From NZ13-RE01 sp049718665 (lineage in GTDB: Bacteria; Dictyoglomota; Dictyoglomia; Dictyoglomales; Dictyoglomaceae): 64,000 bases of DNA. The stretch is taken from positions 1 to 64,000 of the forward strand of contig JBNARO010000005.1 in NCBI GenBank assembly GCA_049718665.1, read 5' to 3'. Below, piece after piece: positions 34,083 through 42,984 of the stretch (positions are counted from its first letter, which is position 1; every line of letters starts with the position of its first letter). The notes beneath the pieces are model-generated. The model had not been told where the DNA came from. It saw nothing but the letters and a program-made list of their open reading frames with translations, and did no database searches. The translations under genes were made by a program, and so were the position numbers.

Positions 34083-34644
34083 ATGTGGTAGATACCCCTA
34101 CCGCTCCCGCATTTAGAATATCCTTAGCCTCTTCAGGTGTTCTTATAAGTCCTCCCGCAATTAAAGGATAAGGAAGTTGCTGTTTTAATTCCTCTCCTAA
34201 ATGGATAAAAATAATTCCAGGTAAGATCTCCACAAAATCAGGATCTGAAGTTTGCATAATTTTTACTCCTGTAGCTAAGGCTGAAGAGTCTAATACAAAG
34301 AATCTCTGAATTGCAATTAATTCTTCTTCCTTTGCTTGTTGGATAAGGTTTGTTCTTGTGGTTATTATCCCATCAATTCCTACCACTTCTCCAAGATATC
34401 TTAATGCATATTTATCTTGAGCTAATCCTTCTAAAAGATCTAAATGGATAAAAACTAATTTATCATGTTTCTTAATTTCTTGAACTACATTAGGGAGAGT
34501 TAAAATATTAGTCTTTAGTAAAAATATTACTTTAGTTTTGCTTTGAAGAGCTTGGGATAATCTTTCTTCTTCTCGAACTGCAGCAATAATAGGATTATTC
34601 TTTAAAGTCTGAAGAAAGTCCTGTTTTTTAATTTTCTTTTGCAT
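34060..34644 (-). CDS. glpP: GlpP-type glycerol-responsive antiterminator
   Basis: The protein has 194 residues and matches GlpP throughout: NPIIAAVREEERLSQAL at the start, VIFLLKTNILTLPNVV, IHLDLLEGLAQDKYALRYL, GIDGIITTRTNLIQQAKEE and LIAGGLIRTPEEAKDILNAG with the closing GAVGVSTTSIALW. In Bacillus, GlpP with glycerol 3-phosphate prevents termination in the glpD leader. No glycerol gene is in this window, so its target is elsewhere. It has its own good promoter and converges on atpC with a 23-base overlap. Confidence 0.93.
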   Translation of the reverse strand: MQKKIKKQDFLQTLKNNPIIAAVREEERLSQALQSKTKVIFLLKTNILTLPNVVQEIKKHDKLVFIHLDLLEGLAQDKYALRYLGEVVGIDGIITTRTNLIQQAKEEELIAIQRFFVLDSSALATGVKIMQTSDPDFVEILPGIIFIHLGEELKQQLPYPLIAGGLIRTPEEAKDILNAGAVGVSTTSIALWNL

Positions 34645-34692
34645 GTCAAACCCCTTTTAAAATAAGATTTTTAAAGATAATCTTACAATAAA

Positions 34693-34722
34693 ATTATATC
34701 AGAAATTTACTTGGTTTGTCAA
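34693..34722 (-). promoter_or_regulatory. Promoter of glpP
   Basis: On the minus strand TTGACA (complement of 34717-34722) and TATAAT (complement of 34693-34698) are separated by 18 bases. This is a near-consensus housekeeping promoter, about 50 bases upstream of the glpP ATG. Confidence 0.75.
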
Positions 34723-34738
34723 AAAATTATGGTATAAT
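34711..34738 (+). promoter_or_regulatory. Promoter of the secreted Ig-domain protein gene
   Basis: TTGGTT (34711-34716) and TATAAT (34733-34738, with a TGG extension) are 16 bases apart. It overlaps the divergent glpP promoter, so the two polymerases would compete. Confidence 0.65.
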
Positions 34739-34791
34739 ATTTAAAAAATGTTTTTAAGGGAGAGTATAAAATATATCCTGGGAGGAAGACT

Positions 34792-37700
34792 ATGAAAAAA
34801 ACCCTTATCTTCTTTTTTATAATTTCAATATATCTTTTTTCTCTCTCCTCTGCTCAAAACATTCAATGGAAAGATGGCTATCCAAAATCACTTCCTGATG
34901 GAAAAATAGAACTTTCTTGGACATCAGGAGTTTCAGGGACTTATTCTATATATAGGATTTCTGGAGACGGGAATCCTTATCCTTATAGCTTTTATACTAA
35001 TACTATATCAACCACTTATACTGATACTAACACAGAGGATGGGGTTTTATATAGCTATGTAATAGCGATATATGATGGAACCCAAACACTAACTACTGAG
35101 ATAGGGAGGGCAAAGGCAGATAGAACAAAGCCTATTATTAACAATCTAAATGCCTTTCCTAACCCCTTTTCTCCTGATGGGGATGGATTTAGAGATAAAG
35201 TGACCATCTCCTTTGATTTAAGTGAGTATTCTACTGTGACAATTACATTACAAGATAAAAATGGGAATATATATACTCCTCCTGAATGGAATGGAACCAT
35301 ATGTCCTTCGCCAAAAACTTATAATTTTGAATGGGATGGATATGGGATTTTTGGAGGAACATATACCTTAGCTTCTGAAGGGTTTATTATATATACAATA
35401 ACCGCAACAGATTTTGCAGGAAATACTAATTCTGCAACAGGAAAATTTATTTTAGATATTCCTGATATGGAGCTTGCTAACTTTTATGGTCTGCCTAATC
35501 CCTTTGATCCTACTTTAAGATCTGATGTAATATACAAAGCTTCATATACTCAATTTCCTACTTATAATAATACTTATACTTTCAACTTTTCTCCTCAATT
35601 TTATTTAGATCAGTCTGCAATTACCATTGTTGGAAGCTCCTTTCAGTTTGATATTCTTCCAAAACCAGGAGTTTCTTACACTCCTACTCTCAAAAATGCA
35701 CAGGTTAAAATTTATGATTCTAATGGTGCCTTAGTAAGAACTATTACTCTTCCCGCTAATCTTTCCAAAAGTGGTAATTTCTACTGGTATGGAGAAGATG
35801 ATCCTCAATTAATAAAAGATGATCCTACAAAGCCTGAATCTTGGTGGTATATGATAAGGGGTGTTCCTTCTGGAAACTACACTTTCGTTCTTTCTGCAAC
35901 ATATACTATACCCCATCCTGATGATCCTACAAGAGAATTAGAAATTCCATTAAAAGAGATAACTACATTATTAACAATTCAAAGAGCCTTCCTACCTCCT
36001 TCTGATACTACTCCTCCCCGGGTTATCTCTTTTACTCCTGAAGATGGAAGCTTAGTATCTAATATTCTTTTTGTTTCTGCAGTTTTAGATGATGGAGCAG
36101 GGGTAGGACCTGATTTAGTAAAATCTGATATTAGAGTAAAAGATAATTTAGGAAGACTTGTAGGAGGAATAAAATCTCACAATGAAGTAGATACTTTATA
36201 TTGGACCTTTACTTCTACTTTAACATCAGGGCAATATTTTATTGAAGTAATTCCTGTAGATAAATATGGAAATGTTGGTTCTCTTACTACTTCATCTTTT
36301 ATTATTGATAATACTCCTCCTCAGGTTTTAGGAGTATCTCCAGCAGGGAATGTGGTCTCTGTAAATCAAATTAGGGTGAATTATCAGGATATAGGTTCTG
36401 GATTAGATTTTTGGGATAATTATCCCGTGTCTCCTGCGAAGTCTCATATAAAAATTTATATTCCTACAACTCCTCCCCAAGAAATTACTTTACTATTTGA
36501 TAAGAATTTGTCTTCTTCTATATATGCAATAGCAAATGTTCCTCAAAGTATTTTAGGGAGCGATGGAAGATATGATTTAAGTATTTATTTAGTGGATAAA
36601 GCGGGAAATAATACTACTTCCTATACTTACTTTGTGTTAGATAGAACCCCTCCTACAATAATAAGTAGCACACTGCCCCAAACCTTTGTAAACTATACAA
36701 TTTCTCAGATAAAAATCACAGTACAAGATGCTACGACAGGAATAAATACTTATACATTAAAAACATTCTTGGAATTAAGAGATTCCTTAGGAAATCAAGT
36801 TCCTTCTACTTTTACCATTAATATTATAAATCTAAAGACTGCAGAACTTGTGTTAAATATAAATTCTACATATACTTGGCAGGAAGGAGATTACTATCTA
36901 ACTATAAGGGTGGCAGATCTTTTAGATAATGTTTTATTTACTCCTCAAAAATTTACCTTAGATTTAACCTCTCCCGATATTATTTCTATCTCTCCTTCAG
37001 GCAATGTAAAATCAGTAGATAAAGTGATAGTGAAATATTCAGAATTGGGAAGTGGAATAGATTTCACAAAGTCAAGGGCTTCTCTCACTTTCCAGGGAAT
37101 TTCTACTTATACATTGTTTAGTTCATCAGAATCTACAGGAGCAGAACTTATAGCAAGATTTAGCAGTGACGTGTTCTCTCAAGATGGGAACTATAATCTT
37201 GATATTATCTTATATGATAAAGCGGGAAATACAAAGACTTCTTCTACTACCTTTATCTTGGATAGAGAAGGACCAATAGTTAAAGAGGTAAGTCCAACTA
37301 AAAATTCTACTTTACTTCTTCCTCCTCAAAAAATATGGGCTAAAGTGGAAGATAAAACCATAGGATTGAATTTTGATTTGGCTAAGACTTATATTAGTCT
37401 TCTTGATCCTAATGGTTCACAAATTTCAGGGACATATACTTATGAGAAATCAGCTGATGATAAGACAGGGACATTAACACTGCAGATTAGTGGATATACT
37501 TGGACCAATGGAATCTATACTGTAAGAATTAATGTAACAGATAAGTTAGATAATACTACTTATGATACTTATACCTTTACTCTGCAACAAGCCCCACAAG
37601 AGACAGGAGATTTAATAATATCTCCTAAGGTATTCTCTCCAGAGAAAGGTAATTTAAGGATTGATTATCAATTTCAAGTGGTATCAGGAAACATCCAAAA

Positions 37701-37917
37701 AGTGGATATAGAAATATATTCTCTTAATGGAATTCTTGTTAAGAAATTAAGTTCTGAAAGCTATAATTCTCCTCAAGTTCAAGGCACTGTAACTTGGGAT
37801 GGGAGAGATAGCTTAGGAAGACTGGTACCTAATGGTTATTATCTTGTTAAAGCAAAAATAACAGAAAGTAGTGAAGCCATAAGAGTAAGATTTAAAGGTT
37901 TTGTGGTCTTAAAGTAG
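34792..37917 (+). CDS. Large secreted multi-Ig-like protein with CHU_C/FlgD-type modules
   Basis: The protein has 1041 residues with a signal peptide ending near SLSSAQ. A fibronectin-like N-terminal part is followed by NAFPNPFSPDGDGFRDKVTI near residue 122, the style of gliding/FlgD-Ig modules. From about residue 405 there are five Ig-like repeats, each opening with a D-x-T/E-x-P motif (SDTTPPRVISFTP, IDNTPPQVLGVSP, LDRTPPTIIS, LDLTSPDIISISP, LDREGPIVKEVSP). The C terminus has VTWDGRDSLGRLVPNGYYLV, a FlgD-Ig-like fold. It is probably cell-surface or periplasmic. The next gene encodes a beta-barrel protein, a likely partner. Confidence 0.8.
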   Translation: MKKTLIFFFIISIYLFSLSSAQNIQWKDGYPKSLPDGKIELSWTSGVSGTYSIYRISGDGNPYPYSFYTNTISTTYTDTNTEDGVLYSYVIAIYDGTQTLTTEIGRAKADRTKPIINNLNAFPNPFSPDGDGFRDKVTISFDLSEYSTVTITLQDKNGNIYTPPEWNGTICPSPKTYNFEWDGYGIFGGTYTLASEGFIIYTITATDFAGNTNSATGKFILDIPDMELANFYGLPNPFDPTLRSDVIYKASYTQFPTYNNTYTFNFSPQFYLDQSAITIVGSSFQFDILPKPGVSYTPTLKNAQVKIYDSNGALVRTITLPANLSKSGNFYWYGEDDPQLIKDDPTKPESWWYMIRGVPSGNYTFVLSATYTIPHPDDPTRELEIPLKEITTLLTIQRAFLPPSDTTPPRVISFTPEDGSLVSNILFVSAVLDDGAGVGPDLVKSDIRVKDNLGRLVGGIKSHNEVDTLYWTFTSTLTSGQYFIEVIPVDKYGNVGSLTTSSFIIDNTPPQVLGVSPAGNVVSVNQIRVNYQDIGSGLDFWDNYPVSPAKSHIKIYIPTTPPQEITLLFDKNLSSSIYAIANVPQSILGSDGRYDLSIYLVDKAGNNTTSYTYFVLDRTPPTIISSTLPQTFVNYTISQIKITVQDATTGINTYTLKTFLELRDSLGNQVPSTFTINIINLKTAELVLNINSTYTWQEGDYYLTIRVADLLDNVLFTPQKFTLDLTSPDIISISPSGNVKSVDKVIVKYSELGSGIDFTKSRASLTFQGISTYTLFSSSESTGAELIARFSSDVFSQDGNYNLDIILYDKAGNTKTSSTTFILDREGPIVKEVSPTKNSTLLLPPQKIWAKVEDKTIGLNFDLAKTYISLLDPNGSQISGTYTYEKSADDKTGTLTLQISGYTWTNGIYTVRINVTDKLDNTTYDTYTFTLQQAPQETGDLIISPKVFSPEKGNLRIDYQFQVVSGNIQKVDIEIYSLNGILVKKLSSESYNSPQVQGTVTWDGRDSLGRLVPNGYYLVKAKITESSEAIRVRFKGFVVLK

Positions 37918-37929
37918 AGGAGGTATAAT

Positions 37930-38829
37930 ATGAGAAGATTAATTTTAGTCTTTTTAATTTTATTTTTGCTCACTCCCTCTTTTGCTCAACAAGGACTTTT
38001 TGGGGCTTTTGCATCCACTGGTCCATTAGTAGGATGGAGTGTTAGAGCTTTGGGGATGGGAGGTGCATTTTCTGCTTTAGAAGGAGATCTGGAAGGCGCT
38101 TTATGGAATCCCGCGAGTATTTCTCGTCTTTTAGATTCCCAGTTGAGTATTATGTATAATTACTCCCCTCTAACTTTTGAGGGATTTGGATTTGGAACAA
38201 ATATGTATATAACTTCTTATCATATACTTTTTGGAATTCCTGATAGGGGGCTTTGGTCATCAGGAGTTTTTTATACAGGTCTTTCTCCAATAGAGGATTT
38301 AGGAATTTTATATAGAGAGAACCAATTGGGATATACTGTGGCGAAGAGCTTAGATTTTTTAGGGATAAAGAATATAGCCCTTGGATTTAATTTTAAAAGA
38401 TTATGGGTAAATATGCCCTCACCATATAAAGCAGAGGGATGGAGTATAGATCTTGGTATTATACTAAGATTTTCTTCAACTCTTAAATTAGGCTTTTCTG
38501 CTCAAAATCTTTTTGCTTCCTTAGATTGGTATGATGGAGAAAAGATATCAAAGGAACCTCCTCCTGCAAATTTTAAAATGGGAATTTGTTACCAAACTGA
38601 GAGATTAACTTTTGCTTTTGATTTAGATTTTCCAAGTCTTTATTATCACATTGGTGGAGAATACTTTTTTGATCCTATATTTTTTAGAATAGGATGGAAC
38701 ATAGATTCTCCTACTTTAGGTTTAGGATTTAGAAGCCCTGATGGAAGATGGAGAATTGATTATGCTCTTCTTTATTCCTTAGGTATAGGGGGATTAAATC
38801 ATAGGTTGGGAATTTCTATGTTCTTCTAA
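37930..38829 (+). CDS. Outer-membrane beta-barrel protein (PorV/UPF0164-like)
   Basis: The protein has 299 residues with a signal peptide (ILFLLTPSFAQ). The N-terminal SVRALGMGGAFSALEGDLEG and ALWNPASISRL match the start pattern of PorV/PorQ-like barrels (RxxGMGxAFxAxADDxxAxxWNPA). Alternating strands follow, ending in the terminal aromatic HRLGISMFF typical of outer-membrane proteins. The gene starts 12 bases after the Ig-protein stop with GAGGAGGT upstream and is followed by a strong terminator. In type IX-like systems PorV shuttles cargo with C-terminal Ig signals; a similar pairing here is inference. Confidence 0.78.
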   Translation: MRRLILVFLILFLLTPSFAQQGLFGAFASTGPLVGWSVRALGMGGAFSALEGDLEGALWNPASISRLLDSQLSIMYNYSPLTFEGFGFGTNMYITSYHILFGIPDRGLWSSGVFYTGLSPIEDLGILYRENQLGYTVAKSLDFLGIKNIALGFNFKRLWVNMPSPYKAEGWSIDLGIILRFSSTLKLGFSAQNLFASLDWYDGEKISKEPPPANFKMGICYQTERLTFAFDLDFPSLYYHIGGEYFFDPIFFRIGWNIDSPTLGLGFRSPDGRWRIDYALLYSLGIGGLNHRLGISMFF

Positions 38830-38831
38830 AA

Positions 38832-38872
38832 AGTAATGGGTGATGAATTTTCTTTACTCATCACCCATTACT
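38832..38872. terminator. Bidirectional terminator between convergent genes
   Basis: AGTAATGGGTGATGA (38832-38846) and TCATCACCCATTACT (38858-38872) form a perfect 15-bp stem with an 11-base loop, between the barrel-protein stop and the convergent rtcB stop. Short T-rich sequence follows on the plus strand. Confidence 0.85.
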
Positions 38873-38878
38873 CATTAT

Positions 38879-40339
38879 TTATCCCTTAATTACCGCTAAG
38901 GGTTTCATTTGGGCAACTCTTAAAGACAATCCCGCATTATGTACTACATTTACTACATCTACAACATTTTTATAAGCCTCAGATGCCTCTTCCACAATAG
39001 AAGCTTTTGAGGCAGCTCTTACAATAATTCCTCTTTCTAAAAGTTCCCTTTCAACATCTGACGCTTTTCTTCCACTTCTCAAAAGTTGCCTTCTACTTTG
39101 GGTTCTCCCTGCACCATGGCATGTAGATCCAAAGGCAATTTCCATTGCTTTAGGAAGACCAATAAGGAGAAAGGAAGATCTTCCCATATCTCCTGGAATA
39201 ATCACAGGCTGACCAATATCTCTATATTCTTCTGGAACATCAGGATGTCCCGCAGGAAAGGCTCTGGTTGCTCCCTTTCTATGTACAATTACTTCTTCTT
39301 TTTTCCCTTCTACCATATGTTCTTCTAATTTTGCAATATTATGAGCAACGTCATATATAAGTTTTAGTCCTAATTTGTCTGCTCCTTGCTTAAATACTTT
39401 TTCCATGGTTTCTCTTACCCAGTGAGTAATCATTTGACGATTTGCCCAGGCGAAATTTGCAGCAGCACACATAGCTTGAAAGTAATCTTGACCTTCTGGA
39501 GAATCAAAGGGAGCACAAGCAAGTTGTCTGTCAGGGACACTTATTCCATATTTATTCATGGCTTGAGTCATTACTCTAATATAATCTTCCGCTACTTGAT
39601 GTCCTAATCCTCGGGAGCCTGTATGTATCATTATTACAATCTGATTGGGAAATAATCCTAATTTCTCAGCAATCTCAGGTTCAAAGATTTTACTTACTAC
39701 TTGAACTTCTAAGAAATGATTACCAGAACCTAAGGTTCCCAATTGAAATTCTCCTCTCTCTTTTGCCTTTTTAGAAACCTTATCTGGATTAGCAAATTTT
39801 AGACATCCTCCTTCTTCTATTCTATCTAAATCTTCTTTCCATCCATATCCTTGCTTTACTGCCCAACGAGCTCCATTCGCCAATACTTCGTCTAATTCTT
39901 TCCCTTTTACCCTTAATTCTCCTTCAGAGCCTACTCCTGCAGGGATGGCAGAAAAAAGAGCGTCTACTAACTCTTTTATTTTTGGTTCTACATCTTCCTT
40001 AGATAAATTTGTTCTTATTAGTCTTACCCCACAATTTATATCATACCCTACACCTCCAGGAGATATAACTCCTCCCCTTTTTCTCATAGCAGCAACTCCA
40101 CCAATAGGGAAACCATACCCCCAATGAATATCAGGCATAGCTAAGGATGCAGATATCACTCCAGGGAGGCTTGCTACATTTGCTACTTGCTCAGGAGATT
40201 GATCCTGAATAATGTCTTGAATAAGCTTTTCATCAGCAAAAATTATCCCTGGAACTTTCATCCAAGGTTTATAGTTTTCAGGTATTTTATATCTATAATC
40301 ATCTATCTTTTCTAAGGGACCTTTCCATTGATCTCCCAT
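38879..40339 (-). CDS. rtcB: RtcB RNA-splicing ligase
   Basis: The protein has 486 residues from the ATG at 40339, which follows GGAGGTG; an upstream in-frame TTG at 40354 is not needed. Metal and catalytic motifs are intact: PGGVGYDINCGVRLI (Cys), GSGNHFLEVQ, HTGSRGLGHQ, DVAHNIAKLEEH, HRKGATRAFPAGH, and STCHGAGRTQSRRQ with the guanylated His. RtcB joins 2',3'-cyclic phosphate or 3'-phosphate RNA ends to 5'-hydroxyl ends with GTP. Archease is not encoded nearby. The role is probably RNA repair. Confidence 0.95.
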   Translation of the reverse strand: MGDQWKGPLEKIDDYRYKIPENYKPWMKVPGIIFADEKLIQDIIQDQSPEQVANVASLPGVISASLAMPDIHWGYGFPIGGVAAMRKRGGVISPGGVGYDINCGVRLIRTNLSKEDVEPKIKELVDALFSAIPAGVGSEGELRVKGKELDEVLANGARWAVKQGYGWKEDLDRIEEGGCLKFANPDKVSKKAKERGEFQLGTLGSGNHFLEVQVVSKIFEPEIAEKLGLFPNQIVIMIHTGSRGLGHQVAEDYIRVMTQAMNKYGISVPDRQLACAPFDSPEGQDYFQAMCAAANFAWANRQMITHWVRETMEKVFKQGADKLGLKLIYDVAHNIAKLEEHMVEGKKEEVIVHRKGATRAFPAGHPDVPEEYRDIGQPVIIPGDMGRSSFLLIGLPKAMEIAFGSTCHGAGRTQSRRQLLRSGRKASDVERELLERGIIVRAASKASIVEEASEAYKNVVDVVNVVHNAGLSLRVAQMKPLAVIKG

Positions 40340-40448
40340 TATGTTCACCTCCAAATAGTCTTTGGTTTGATCCTGTTTTATTTCTTGGTATTTTTCTCCT
40401 ATAATAATTATACCTTTAAAATATTAATTTGAAAGGAGGTTTAAAAAT

Positions 40449-40847
40449 TTGTTTTTTGAATTTACAGTATCTACACTTGGAAAAACTGTGCTTGTGGATA
40501 TCACCGATAAAATTGAAGAATGTGTTAAAAAAAGTAATATAAAGGAGGGTAGATGTTATATATTTATTCCCCATACCACTGCGGGAATTATTATTAACGA
40601 AAATTATGATCCTAGTGTAGTAAGAGATATTTTAAATACCTTAGAAAGATTAATCCCTTGGAGCATGAATTATTCTCATACTGAGGGAAATTCTCCCGCC
40701 CATATAAAAAGTGCTATTATAGGAAATCAGATAATGGTTTTTGTTAAAGAAGGAAAATTGAAGTTGGGAGCATGGCAGGGAATATTTCTCGCAGAATTTG
40801 ATGGACCAAGGGTGAGAAAAGTTTGGGTTGACATAGTAAAGGATTAG
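40449..40847 (+). CDS. YjbQ family protein (UPF0047)
   Basis: The 132-residue protein starts at TTG 40449 after AAAGGAGG. Conserved signatures are IFIPHTTAGIIINENYDP, SHTEGNSPAHIKSAIIG and LGAWQGIFLAEFDGPR. The family has weak thiamine-phosphate synthase activity in vitro, but its true role is unsettled. It is divergent from rtcB with about 110 bases between. Confidence 0.93.
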   Translation: MFFEFTVSTLGKTVLVDITDKIEECVKKSNIKEGRCYIFIPHTTAGIIINENYDPSVVRDILNTLERLIPWSMNYSHTEGNSPAHIKSAIIGNQIMVFVKEGKLKLGAWQGIFLAEFDGPRVRKVWVDIVKD

Positions 40848-40907
40848 GTTTAAACTTTATCAAAGAGTTAGGGCCCTCTTAATTCTTTTTAGAAAGGAGG
40901 GAGAAAA

Positions 40908-40985
40908 ATGGCTTGGTATTGGTGGCTAATAATAATTGTAGTAATCATTCTCTTAATTTGGTATTTTACTAAGGGAAAGAAATAG
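40908..40985 (+). CDS. 25-residue single-span membrane miniprotein
   Basis: ATG 40908, preceded by AGAAAGGAGGGAGAAAA, opens a 25-codon frame: MAWYWWLIIIVV, then IILLIWYFTKGKK and a stop. One hydrophobic helix of about 18 residues is flanked by aromatic residues at the N side and a lysine-rich C tail, so the C terminus should face the cytoplasm. A strong terminator follows 20 bases later. The good ribosome binding site, clean hydrophobic pattern and terminator support a real gene. I do not recognise a family. Confidence 0.7.
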   Translation: MAWYWWLIIIVVIILLIWYFTKGKK

Positions 40986-41005
40986 AGAAAGATATAGGTT
41001 TCATA

Positions 41006-41040
41006 AAAAAGGGATGGAAAGGGAAATTCCATCCCTTTTT
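41006..41040 (+). terminator. Rho-independent terminator
   Basis: AAAAAGGGATGGAA (41006-41019) pairs with TTCCATCCCTTTTT (41027-41040): a 14-bp stem with a 7-base loop whose right arm ends in the T-tract. It closes the YjbQ/miniprotein unit and lies just upstream of the nicotinamidase ribosome binding site. Confidence 0.85.
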
Positions 41041-41058
41041 ATGTGGAGGTGGGAAAAA

Positions 41059-41604
41059 ATGCGATCTGCGCTCTTAATTATAGATATGATTGTAGATTTT
41101 GTGACTGGAAAATTTGGGAACCCTTATGCTCAAGGAATAGTTCCAAAGATAAAAGAACTTTTAAATACCGCAAGGGAATTTAATATTCCTATTTTTTATC
41201 TAATAGATTCCCACTCCCCATCTGATCCAGAAATTTCTCTATGGGGAGAACATGCTATGGAAGGAGAGAAAGGTTCTGAAATAATTCCTGAACTTTCCCC
41301 ACAGGAAGGAGATTATATTATTAAAAAGAAGGTTTACACTGGGTTCTTTAAGACAGATTTAGAAAAGAATTTAAAAGAATTAAACATAGATACTTTATAT
41401 CTTACAGGAACCAGTACTCACATATGTGTTCTTCACAATGCTTGTGATGGTTTTTATAGAGGATTTAAAATTGTTGTAGTATCTGATGCAGTTGCATCTT
41501 TTGTTCCCGAGGAACATGATAAAGCTTTAAAATATATGAAAGACATTTATGGCGCTGAAATTTTGACCTCTGACATTGTAATGGAAAGGTGGAAGAAAAA
41601 GTGA
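41059..41604 (+). CDS. pncA: Isochorismatase-family hydrolase, probable nicotinamidase
   Basis: The protein has 181 residues from the ATG at 41059, which has GGAGGTGGG upstream; a longer frame from 41014 would begin inside the terminator. The catalytic triad is visible: Asp in LLIIDMIVDF, Lys in YIIKKKVYTGF, Cys in LTGTSTHICVLHNACDGF. A metal-binding D-x-H...H pattern (IDSHSPSDPEISLWGEHAM) favours nicotinamidase over other family members. The product nicotinate is the substrate of the next enzyme, whose gene overlaps in GTGA. Confidence 0.85.
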   Translation: MRSALLIIDMIVDFVTGKFGNPYAQGIVPKIKELLNTAREFNIPIFYLIDSHSPSDPEISLWGEHAMEGEKGSEIIPELSPQEGDYIIKKKVYTGFFKTDLEKNLKELNIDTLYLTGTSTHICVLHNACDGFYRGFKIVVVSDAVASFVPEEHDKALKYMKDIYGAEILTSDIVMERWKKK

Positions 41605-42785
41605 GAGATTTTTTGATTGCAAAGCCTGAAGAAATTAAAAATGGTTTAGCTACTGATGCCTATTTTTTAAGGACTGAAGAAGTCTTAGATGGTCTTAGGA
41701 AAAATCCTTATGTAGTAATGGAACTTTTTACTAAGGCTTTCCCTGATAAAAATTATCTTTTTGGGGTTTTTTTAGGAGCATATGAAGTAGCAAAACTTCT
41801 TGAAGGACTACCTGTGGATGTTTATGCTATGGATGAAGGAGAAATTTTTTTTCCTTACGAGCCTGTTATTCAAATAATAGGTAGATATAGAGATTTTGCA
41901 AGATATGAAACTTCGATTTTGGGATTTGTATCCTTCTTATCAGGGATAGGAACAAAATCTGCAAGAGTAAGAATCGCAGCAAGGGATAAGAAAATTTATA
42001 GTTTTGGAACAAGAAGACAGCATCCCTTCTTAGCACCCGCTGTAGAATATGCTACATACGTATGTGGATTCGATGGAGTCTCTAATGTTCTTGGAGCAAA
42101 ATATTTAGGAAAAACTCCTGTGGGAACTATGCCTCATGCTTTGATTCTTGTGATTGGAGATGATAAGTCCTCCTTTTTAGCTTTTGATAAATATGTAGAT
42201 GAAAAGGTCCCAAGAATTGCCTTGGTAGATACTTTTGGCTCTCCTACTGTGGAAGCTTTAGAAGCCTTAGAAGCTTTAGGACCAAGACTTCGAGGAATAA
42301 GATTAGATAGTAAAGATTATGCTTATCTTATAAAAGATATAAGATGGGAGTTTTCAAGAAGAGGTTTTCCCGATATAAAAATCTTTTTAAGTGGTGGACT
42401 GGACGAATATGAGGTAGAAAAATATAGAGATCTTGCGGACGCTTTTGGAGTAGGGACAAGAATTGCTAATGCATCATCTATTGATTTTGCATTAAAAATT
42501 GTGGAAGTTGATGGAGAGCCAAAAGCAAAATCAGGAAATATGCCAGGAAGAAAACAAGTACAAAGGGATGAAAATTATAACGACGTGATTCGTCTCTTTG
42601 AATCTGAGATATTACCCGGATATAGACCCTTATTAAAACTTTTAATAAAGGAGGGAAAGATTATAAGAGAATTTGAAGATGTAGATAAGATTAGGGAAAG
42701 AATATTGAAAAATTTAGAATGTTTACCTGAAAATTTGAAGAAAATAACAGGCGGTGAGCTACCTAAGATAAGGTTTGAGCCTTGA
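41601..42785 (+). CDS. pncB: Nicotinate phosphoribosyltransferase
   Basis: The protein has 394 residues from the GTG at 41601 (GTGA overlap with pncA); an in-frame GTG at 41589 is an alternative. Family segments are LATDAYFLRTEEVL at the start, YSFGTRRQHPFLAPAVEYA near 140, RLDSKDYAYLIKDI and FLSGGLDEYEVEKYRDLADA near 260. It resembles the short archaeal/thermophile type of the enzyme. It converts nicotinate and PRPP to nicotinate mononucleotide for NAD salvage, directly after nicotinamidase. Confidence 0.92.
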   Translation: MRDFLIAKPEEIKNGLATDAYFLRTEEVLDGLRKNPYVVMELFTKAFPDKNYLFGVFLGAYEVAKLLEGLPVDVYAMDEGEIFFPYEPVIQIIGRYRDFARYETSILGFVSFLSGIGTKSARVRIAARDKKIYSFGTRRQHPFLAPAVEYATYVCGFDGVSNVLGAKYLGKTPVGTMPHALILVIGDDKSSFLAFDKYVDEKVPRIALVDTFGSPTVEALEALEALGPRLRGIRLDSKDYAYLIKDIRWEFSRRGFPDIKIFLSGGLDEYEVEKYRDLADAFGVGTRIANASSIDFALKIVEVDGEPKAKSGNMPGRKQVQRDENYNDVIRLFESEILPGYRPLLKLLIKEGKIIREFEDVDKIRERILKNLECLPENLKKITGGELPKIRFEP

Positions 42786-42849
42786 CGATTACAAGTATTT
42801 CTGTTAACATATCCTTTGTGTCAAATTTTGGAGTAAAGGGAGAGGTAAG

Positions 42850-42984
42850 ATGAAAAGGACCTATCAGCCTAAAAAACATCATAGACAGAGGGTTCATGGT
42901 TTTTTAAAGAGAATGAGAACTCCAGGTGGAAGGAAAGTTATTAAGAGAAGAAGAGCAAAAGGAAGAAAGAGACTGGCAGTATAA
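42850..42984 (+). CDS. rpmH: Ribosomal protein bL34
   Basis: The 44-residue very basic protein reads MKRTYQPKKHHRQRVHGF at the start, then the conserved FLKRMRTPGGRKVI and RRRAKGRKRLAV, the standard L34 pattern. AGGGAGAGGTAAG precedes the ATG. It begins the classical rpmH-rnpA-yidD-yidC-jag-mnmE order; dnaA and an origin are not next to it here. Confidence 0.98.
   Translation: MKRTYQPKKHHRQRVHGFLKRMRTPGGRKVIKRRRAKGRKRLAV

Noticed and set aside
34717..34738. TTGTCA/TATAAT as the plus-strand promoter
   Set aside because: The spacing would be only 11 bases; TTGGTT at 34711 gives a normal 16-base spacer, and TGTCAA belongs to the opposite-strand TTGACA.
42786..42984. Replication origin next to rpmH
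   Set aside because: The rpmH-rnpA-yidC-mnmE block often flanks dnaA and oriC, but no dnaA, DnaA-box cluster or AT-rich repeat array is seen here.
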